The position numbers and the translations under genes are program-made. From Chrysemys picta bellii (taxonomy: Eukaryota > Chordata > Testudines > Emydidae), in contig NC_088799.1 of assembly GCF_011386835.1 (NCBI RefSeq), positions 71,877,302 through 71,941,301 on the forward strand: a stretch of 64,000 bases of DNA, written 5' to 3'. The notes under the pieces are model-generated. The model saw nothing but the letters and a program-made list of their open reading frames with translations, was not told where the DNA came from and searched no databases. Shown in pieces: positions 57,246-64,000 of this stretch (the stretch's first letter is position 1; each line of letters opens with the position of its first letter).

Positions 57246-57967
57246 TCTCTTCAACGCCAATGATGGAAGGGCATAAAGTTTAAGAAAAATTTGGGAAAAA
57301 AGGATGAAAAAAATTGGAATGGACTGGAGTGACTCTAAATGACAAGATACAGTGTGTACATTTGATGGTCTATTCAATTTTATCTAGGTTGGGCTATATC
57401 AACCAAAGGTCAATCTGACTGGTCAATGTCAAATGTCAACTTGTCAAAATGCCAAAGACAAGTTCCCGATCTGAATCATTCAGAAATATTCTAGGGTTTT
57501 TTTGTCCATCATACTCATTTCACAGATTTAAAAGTTGCTTCTCCCTGCTTAGATTTAAAAAGATGCTTTCTTCAAAGTCTTCATCTCAGCTGCTGTCAAA
57601 GGAAATACACTCTTGAATTTTTAGTTACAAACAATTTTTAAAAGCAATAGATTTTGCTTTCCTAAAAGTTTTACTAGGTATGCTACATAATTTATCTTCT
57701 TTCTTATCCTTCAGCCCTCATTTCCCCAAATAAGCTGATCACAAGTACACCTTAGAGAAATGGGTCTACCTATTTCACTCAAGAAATATCAAACACCCTA
57801 AGCTGTTTTCTTTCTGAGTCTTGCTGATGCCTAGTAAATAATTACTCACTCATGATTAGTGATAAATATAAAGCCTTGCCCTCAGCTAAAAACTTGTTCT
57901 GGTGAAAAAGAGAATACAATTTTAATCAAGATAAGAGGATGGATGAAACATTTTGGGGAAAATAAGA
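57246..57967. other. No gene or clear repeat seen
   Basis: AT-rich. TCAATGTCAAATGTCAACTT near 57425 is a local direct repeat. Nothing else recognised. Confidence 0.45.
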
Positions 57968-58158
57968 TACATCTTTACCCCGATATGACGCGACCCGATA
58001 TAACACGAATTCGGACATACCCCGGTAAAGCAGTGCTCTGGGGGGCAGGGCTGCGCACTCCAGTGGATCAAAGCAAGTTCGATATAACGCGGTTTCACCT
58101 ATAATGCGGTAAGATTTTTTGGCTCCCGAGGACAGCGTTATATCGAGGTAGAGGTGTA
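57968..58158. mobile_element. Tc1/mariner-like MITE with TA ends
   Basis: Left end TACATCTTTACCCCGATATG, right end TATATCGAGGTAGAGGTGTA: inverted repeats beginning and ending in TA, the usual mariner target. CGATATAACGCG and AACGCGG words occur in both directions. 191 bp, non-coding. Confidence 0.78.
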
Positions 58159-58876
58159 CTATATTTCCTAAAAAAACTTCAGGAGAGCTTGAAATGATGC
58201 TACACCCTGCTATTGTTTTGATTGTTATAGTTATTTTGAGATTCATACATGTTTAATTCATTTTTTTAAAAATTCACACATGCCAGCAATCCTAGCTTTC
58301 ATGTGGAATCAAATGAGATAGAGAGTTCTTGAAGTATCTCTGTTTCTAAAGCAAGCTGGAAGCACCAGAGGTCTCACAAGAAGAGCTGTTTTACAGATGC
58401 AAGGGGTGACATTTAAGTGCTTTTCCAAACCAAACTAAAGCTTCTGAGGGTTCTCTCATTTCAAATTTCAGTCTGGAATTTCCTGTAACCTGACATTCAT
58501 GCTGAAAATGGGCCAGAACCAATCCCCTAGGATGAAATCTAAATAACGTTCTAGATCTAAATTTCATAGATAAGATGGTGAGGCATATGGAGGTCTATTT
58601 GAGAACAGATTGGTACTAGATTTGTAAGGGTGGCATGGTATTACAAATAAATGCAATATGTATTTAATCTCAAATAATAGCCTATAACAGTCTTATAGAA
58701 CCGATACTGTAGTGTTGGGATCTTCACTAGTGTTCGTTTTTATAAGGGTGTTCAGTACATTTTTAACATAGATACCATCACAGGATACAAAGTTTAGTTT
58801 AAACAATAGACAGTTCTATGCAGAATCAGAAAACGGTGTCTTCTTTCCTGGCAGTTTGTGAGCACTGTGCCTAATA
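58159..58876. other. No gene or clear repeat seen
   Basis: AT-rich sequence. Nothing recognised. Confidence 0.45.
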
Positions 58877-59020
58877 CAGGGGCAGCTCTAGGCACCAGCA
58901 AAGCAAGCACGTGCTTGGGGCAGCCCATTTGCAGGGATCCAGCATGGGAGCTGAGAACCAACAGGGGCCCCTGGGAGCTGTAGTTCCTTGGTTAGCTCCC
59001 TGCCTATAGAGCCAGCCCTG
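58877..59020. mobile_element. hAT fragment, CAGGGCCGGCTCTAGG family
   Basis: Left end CAGGGGCAGCTCTAGGCACC, right end TATAGAGCCAGCCCTG: recognisable inverted repeats. The interior GTGCTTGGGGCAGCCC matches the left part of the element at 5514-6194. The 8-bp flanks do not match, so it may be an internally deleted or rearranged copy. Confidence 0.65.
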
Positions 59021-59189
59021 GAGCAGGGAAAGAACTACATTTCCCAGCATTCCCTTGGCCACTACCAACAGGAAAGAGGGGGAGGGAGTGAGGAAGCTGA
59101 GACCTCATGCTGCAGCCTGCTATGAATGGAGAGCTGCACTGTGAGTAGGGATTCCATATTTTAACATTCAAAAAATAGGACACTCCACG

Positions 59190-59645
59190 GGGAGGGAGGG
59201 TAGCCTCACCCTGCCTCCATCCACTCCCTCCGACTGCCCCCCACAGAAACCCCAACCCATCCAACCCCCTTGCTCCCTGTCCCCTGATCACCCCCTCCTG
59301 GGACCCTTGCCCCAACTGCCCCCCAGGACCCCACCCCCTATCTAAGCCCCAATGGTCCTTGTCCCCAACTGCCCCCTCCTGAGACCCCCTACAACTCCCC
59401 CCCCTAGGACCTCACCCACTACCTGTCTCCTGACAACCCCTGGGACTCCCATGCCTATCCAACTGCTGCCTGTCCCCGACTGCCCCCCTGAAACCCCTGA
59501 CCCATCTAACTCCCCCTTCTCCCTGCCCCTGACTGCCCCCCCAACCTCCGCCCCATCCAACCCCCCACTCCCTGTCCCTTGACTGCCCCCCAGGAACGCC
59601 CTACCCCTTCTCCAACTCCCCAGCCCCCTTACCGTGCCACTCAGA
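59190..59645 (-). repeat. C-rich minisatellite
   Basis: Irregular units of CCCTGACTGCCCCCC, AACCCCATCCAACC and GGACCCC repeat with almost no G-runs on the plus strand. The minus strand is therefore G-rich with many G-quadruplex-capable runs. The 139-aa antisense frame across it is repeat-derived. Confidence 0.85.
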
Positions 59646-60194
59646 CCAGTGTGTCTGGCTTCGCGCAGCGCCAGACACGCTGCTGCATACATGCTGCCGT
59701 GCTCCCCTGCAGAGCCACAGGCCCCCCGACCCCCCAACACCTGCCTTCCAGATTTGAACACCTCAAAATTCAGGAGTGCTCAAGGTCAGTTTGGGCAGCT
59801 GTTACTTCATTTCTCCCAAATCAAATATACTGATCCAGTGTAACTTGCTGTAGAAAAAGTAGGATAGAATTGAGCAAGAAATGCTTCCCAGTGGTTATTA
59901 GGACTGGAATTGCTATTTTCAACAGCCATTGCCTTTTATTTGTTTGTTTAAAAGGAAGACAGTGATATTGCATTGGCAAATTCCCCATAGAAAGAAAGAG
60001 TGGAACAAAAGAATAATAAAGGCACCTCAACTTTTCCTCATTTATGTAGGACAGTCTTACAATATGCATCCAGATATCCTCCAATCACACAAGCTGAAAA
60101 TTGTTCCACTTTACTGCAGTTCTGTAACCATATGGGAACCAATCCTGTCTGTGTTCTGTGCACATCTAAAATTCCTGCTGAATGACCTGCCCTG

Positions 60195-60442
60195 GGAGCG
60201 GGTTACCAGTGACTCAGGGCTGCGGCGGAAAGAGGGTGCGGGGGGGGGGGCGAGCCCAGGGCATGGGGTGGCAGGAGGTGTGTGTGTGTGTGTGTGGGAG
60301 AGCCCAGGGCTGGGACGGCAGGGGGGTACAGTTGGGGGGGTGAGAGCCCAGGGCTGGGGCGGCAGGGGGGTGCGGCGAGGAGCCCAGGGCTGGTACGGGG
60401 GGGCCGCCAAAATTTTTTTTGCTTGGGGCGGCTAGAGCCGGC
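60195..60442. mobile_element. hAT right-end fragment with minisatellite
   Basis: Ends GCTTGGGGCGGCTAGAGCCGG, like the right terminus of 5514-6194. Upstream, GAGCCCAGGGCTGGG / CGGCAGGGGGGT units repeat three to four times and include a short GT tract (about 60279-60296). No left end is present. Confidence 0.6.
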
Positions 60443-60494
60443 TTGGTTTGGCTACACATACTAAGGGTGAACTACTTGTGGGTTATTATATAAT

Positions 60495-60860
60495 GTGTCC
60501 CACGTGGTATGTGAAAAACTGCAGGTCAGGGGGTTCAATACTCCAGCTAATTTATCTGGGAGGAAGACAAGAGATCAGCTGTGCGGGGAGCTGATTTACA
60601 AAGGAAAGGCTAGAGAGTGCAGCATTTACGTTGGGGAGGAGAATAAGAGGCAAAGGTCCTTCTCATATGGCATTTGCAAGAAACTGCAAGCGTCCACTCC
60701 AAAACTCCCACTGAAACCACATTCTCTTCGCCCTCTTTCTCTGAACTCCTCCTGCAACTTTTTTTCACACACTGTTCTAAAGCCTCTCCTCTGTAAGAGA
60801 GATTTGGGGATTGTGACAGACAGAATTGTAAGGTGTCTTCCGAGACCTGTCCTAACCAAA
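60495..60860. other. 131-aa open frame of unknown meaning
   Basis: A plus-strand frame (60495-60890) is open, but its translation has no domain that I recognise and it runs into the next MITE. I regard it as chance. Confidence 0.4.
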
Positions 60861-60863
60861 CTA

Positions 60864-61196
60864 CAGTATTGCCAAATCTTGCGTGAGTAGTGTGATATTT
60901 GGTGTTCTTATTAAAGCCCCAGCCCCTGGAGTTGTAATTATGTCAGAAAGTCAGTTTTCATTAAAAAAAAAAAAGTATGTTTCTAATCCCTGGTTGGTTG
61001 TGGAGAAAAGCTTGAAAATGTGACCAGAGTGTACACTACATGCTTAAAAACCAGAAAGCAAGCAAAAAGAATACAAAATGTATTATTTACTTAAAAATCT
61101 CGTAGATTTTTAAGTCCATCTCAGAAATTTTTTTGGGGGGAGGGGGCGGGGACACACCTAACCCATGATTTTTGAATGGTTCAAATTGGCAGTACT
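60864..61196. mobile_element. MITE with AGTATTGCCAA ends
   Basis: Left end CAGTATTGCCAAATCTTG, right end TCAAATTGGCAGTACT: inverted repeats. It carries an A tract near 60962-60974 and a G tract near 61135-61151. No transposase and no convincing target duplication. Confidence 0.7.
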
Positions 61197-61254
61197 AAAA
61201 CTGAGATTATTTTTTCCTATGCGTTCATGGAGGGGTAAGGAACATTCCCGCCCC

Positions 61255-61615
61255 CCCCCTTCACTTATCACAGAAGGAAGCTGTCCCTTTTCTCCACTTC
61301 CACCATGCCCTTACCAGAGGAGGCTGACACCATGGGTATGCTAGGGGGAGGGGTACCAGCATAGCCTTGGCACCATAGCTATGCCAGCACAACCCCATGT
61401 TATAGGTACAGCTTACTGTGATGGAAAGGGCTTTTCCATCACTATAGGAACACCACCTCCCTGAGCGACTGTAGCTAGTTTCATGGAAGCATTCTTCCAT
61501 TGACAGAGCTGTGTCTACACTGGGGGCTAGGTTAGCATAGCTACAGGGCTAAAGAGTGTGGATTTTTCACACTGAGCAATATAGTTTTGTTAACCTATGT
61601 TTTAAGTGTAAACCC
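61255..61615. mobile_element. Foldback MITE (PIF/Harbinger-like, tentative)
   Basis: GGTTAGCATAGCTACAGG ... AGTGTGGATTTTTCACACT ... GAGCAATATAGTTTTGTTAACC folds back around 61563. The right end AAGTGTAAACCCAGACC resembles the GTGTAGACCAG termini of the 26882-27180 element. The left end is less certain. Confidence 0.55.
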
Positions 61616-62978
61616 AGACCTGAGTGCTGTTGCTCTTAAGCCAACACCAGAAGCCCATGAAGGTTAATCACCTGAGCTGCTAAAGGTATGACAAGGAAGG
61701 CATCTGAATCCTGTGGAAGAGACTGGAGTGTCAGAGTGCTGAATCTATATAAGATGGGACAGGATCCAATAGGAAGAAGGGAGAGAGAATGCTCTGCTCA
61801 GGGGAGGGAAGCACAGGGAAGTGGCATTGATGTAAATCACAAAATATATTTTAGGTGATGTTTTAAAAGTGCTGTGCAGTAAAGACAGGTTTTAAATAGT
61901 ATGTTGTTGCCATCCAAAGGCTAAATCCTACATTATGGGAAATCTGTCAATGTAGGTTAGTTTTAAGGCCTAACAACCATGATAATGTCCCCTTAGATGA
62001 CTATAATTAAATGAGATACAACATTCTGAAAGCAGCTTTAGGGCCTAATATTTTGTGCGCGCGTGTGTGTGTGTGTGTGTGTGTGTGTAGGGGGTTCTCA
62101 GGTCAACGAGTTTGACAGATTTAACAATGTTTGCTTAAAGGCAAATATAATCAGAATTAACCCCTAATTTCAGTAGACTGTTTTTCTTTTGGATGAGAAA
62201 GCAGGAAATTACCATTTTACTGTCTCAAACTGTAGTAAGCCATCATTGATCTTTTTAAAATTAAAGAATATGTTAATGTTCTGGGAAAGTAGAAGCATTT
62301 CTTGTGAGATCTCAAACCCTAAACCATATGGGAATACATGTTCCTCACAAAGTTTTACTATACTCAACATGGCAGTGCATTACACATAAGATATGCTCTA
62401 ATTCTTACTGGAAACCCCAACAAAAAACTATGGCTAGTTGTTATGCTGCAAAAATCACACAAGACAGGTGTTTGCTTAGACAATGAACCTTCTAAAGGGT
62501 TGGAAAAAATGTTCTGCAACCTGCCTATTTTTTCAGTAGAGTGAAGAGGCGGTTGAAATGTGGTGGTGTTGTTTTGTGTTTCCCGACTTAGGAACTTGAA
62601 ATGATTAAAAAAAATAAAGTGAGATGCTTGTACTTTGTCGGCAATGTCAATATACAGCAAAATTATCTGATAATGAAGCCCGATTAATTTGTCCCAACAT
62701 GTATTAACTGTGCTCTGGCCAAGGAAATAATGACTTGTGGTTATGTGACCCAGTCCCAGATTTTCTGAGGGATGCACAATGCTAATGTGTCTCTTTCCTA
62801 CTGTTTCCTGGGCAAAATATGTTCATTGATCTATTTTCCAAAGAATTGCTTTTTTTCAAAAAGTGAACATTGGTAACCAATACTAATTGAATACTGCAAT
62901 GTAGTCAACACAACAGCCCAGTATCTATACAATGGAATCTCTGGAAATGTCAGTGCCAAGTCATTCATTGTTCATTTA
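61616..62978. other. No gene; (GT)n microsatellite
   Basis: A GCGCGCGTGTGTGT tract with about 16 dinucleotides lies at 62056-62088. The 137-aa antisense frame at 62364-62777 has no recognised domain. Confidence 0.5.
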
Positions 62979-63848
62979 CTTAAGAACATAAGAACGGCCA
63001 TACTGGGTCAGACCAAAGGTCCATCAAGCCCAGTATTCTGTCCTCTGACAGTGGCCAATCGCAGGTGCCCCAAAGGGAATGAACAGATTGGTTATCATCA
63101 AGTGATCCATGCCCTGTCACCCAATCCCAGCTTCTGGCAAACAGAGGCTAGGGACATCATTCCTGCCCATCCTGGCTAATAGCCATTGATGGACCTATCT
63201 TCCATGAATCTATCTAGCTCCCTTTTGAACCCCATTATAGTACTGGCTTTCACAACACCCTCTGTCAAGGAGTTTCAGAGGTTGACAGTGCGTTGTGTGA
63301 AAAAATACTTTCTTGTGTTTGTTTTAAACCTGCTACCTATTAATTTCATTTGGTGACCCCTTGTTCTTGTATTATGAGAAGGAGTAAATAACACTTCCTT
63401 ATTTACTTTCTCTATACCACTCATGATTTTATAGACCTCTATCATATCCCCCCTTAGTCACCTCATTTCTAAGCTGAAAAGTCCCAGTTTTATTAATCTC
63501 TCCTCATACGGAAGCTGTTCTATATCCCTAATAATTTTTGTTGCCCTTTTTTGCACCTTTTCCAATTCCAATATATCTTTTTTGAGATGGGGCGACCACA
63601 TCTGCATGCAGTGTTCAAGGTGTGGGCATACCATGGATTTATATAGAGGCAATATGATATTTTCTGTCTTATTATCTATCCCTTTCTTGATGATTCCCAA
63701 CATTCTGTTCAATTTTTTGACTGCCGCTACACATTGAGTGGAGGATTTTAGAGAACTATCCACAGTGACTCCAGGATCTCTTTCTTGAGTGGTAACAGCT
63801 AATTTAGACCCCATCATTGTATATGTATAGTTAGGATTATGTTTTCTT
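62979..63848 (-). mobile_element. CR1 LINE, 5'-truncated 3' part
   Basis: On the plus strand it begins TTAAGAACATAAGAACGGCC, the complement of the CR1 3' tail with its AAGAACAT-type octamer repeat, and runs through the 3' untranslated region into the reverse transcriptase C-terminus. It ends inside coding sequence near 63848 (TAGGATTATGTTTTC). It is closer to an intact CR1 than the 6650-8577 copy and belongs to the same subfamily, since both encode MMGSKL-type and VYKIM-type segments. Confidence 0.92.
63458..63817 (-). pseudogene. CR1 reverse transcriptase C-terminal fragment
   Basis: A 119-aa open frame includes LAVTTQERDPGVTVDSSLK, NKTENIILPLYKSMVCPHLE and MWSPHLKKDILELEKVQKRA, the region behind the palm domain that is well conserved among CR1 proteins. 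It lacks the catalytic palm, which lies in the truncated 5' part, and stops at 63458, before the expected VYKIM segment. Confidence 0.88.
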
Positions 63849-64000
63849 AAAGTATATTCTTGTGCTATAAATGTTCTATACTATTTTTTCATTTGATTTA
63901 TTATAAAAACATGGTCTCCTTTATATTATAATCATATTCCCATTTACCTTCACTATTGTTTTGTAGTAAACATCTGAGTTCAGTTGTAACATAATTCCAG

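Noticed and set aside
59342..59761. 139-aa antisense frame
   Set aside because: It lies in a C-rich minisatellite and has no domain signature.
1..64000. CRISPR arrays, operons or bacterial-type systems
   Set aside because: No regularly spaced repeats with unique spacers, no ribosome-binding-site gene order and no dense coding are present. The repeat content is typical of a vertebrate genome.

Overview
This window looks like nuclear DNA from a reptile, most likely a cryptodiran turtle. Two copies of a tRNA-derived SINE carry pol III A/B boxes and a CR1-like 3' tail. There are CR1 LINE remnants whose 3' end carries repeated AAGAACAT-type octamers, many short inverted-repeat DNA transposons of hAT and PIF/Harbinger type, and Penelope-like elements (PLEs). 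The base composition is AT-rich with sharp GC-rich islands, and every GC-rich island lies inside a transposon. I found no host protein-coding exon I can defend: the longest open frames (346 and 356 aa near 39.4-40.6 kb) are two-strand shadows of a GC-rich foldback transposon. The window is best read as intergenic or intronic sequence.

Layout. 1-10 kb: a SINE, a foldback PLE insertion split by a DNA transposon (2.7-3.75 kb), a second PLE of the same family with a GIY-YIG endonuclease fragment, interrupted by a hAT element (5.05-6.4 kb), and a CR1 LINE fragment (6.65-8.58 kb). 10-25 kb: a probable solo LTR (about 11 kb), a hAT element loaded with G-rich minisatellite (12-13 kb), scattered MIR-like and palindromic repeats, and long featureless AT-rich stretches. 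25-40 kb: two tiny PLE insertions (115 and 143 bp), a hAT MITE, a PIF/Harbinger-like MITE with a perfect 28-bp hairpin, an old CR1, a PLE with a readable zinc-knuckle plus GIY-YIG region (37.7-38.7 kb), and a 970-bp foldback hAT. 40-50.5 kb: a hAT nested in a hAT (42.8-43.9 kb), an LTR-like unit carrying another hAT, and an inverted PLE (49.56-50.49 kb). 50-64 kb: mostly unique sequence, then a second SINE, a MIR, several MITEs, a C-rich minisatellite, and a 5'-truncated CR1 on the minus strand at the right edge.

The most interesting thread is the Penelope-like elements. Near their ends both PLE families carry a hammerhead-ribozyme-like arrangement: a CUGAAGA box, a stem II hairpin, then GAAAGCUU. 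It is flanked by short complementary arms that differ between the two families (AGAC/GUCU in one, GCAU/AUGC in the other) while staying complementary. Four PLE insertions are bounded by 12-14 bp target-site duplications and a fifth by a 9-bp one, and four of the five show an inverted, outward-facing arrangement of the same terminus. The insertion at 49.6-50.5 kb also contains, exactly between its two inverted arms, a 117-bp patch that is 115/117 identical to a hAT/flank junction 5,964 bp upstream. That patch looks like templated filler captured at an insertion or repair junction.
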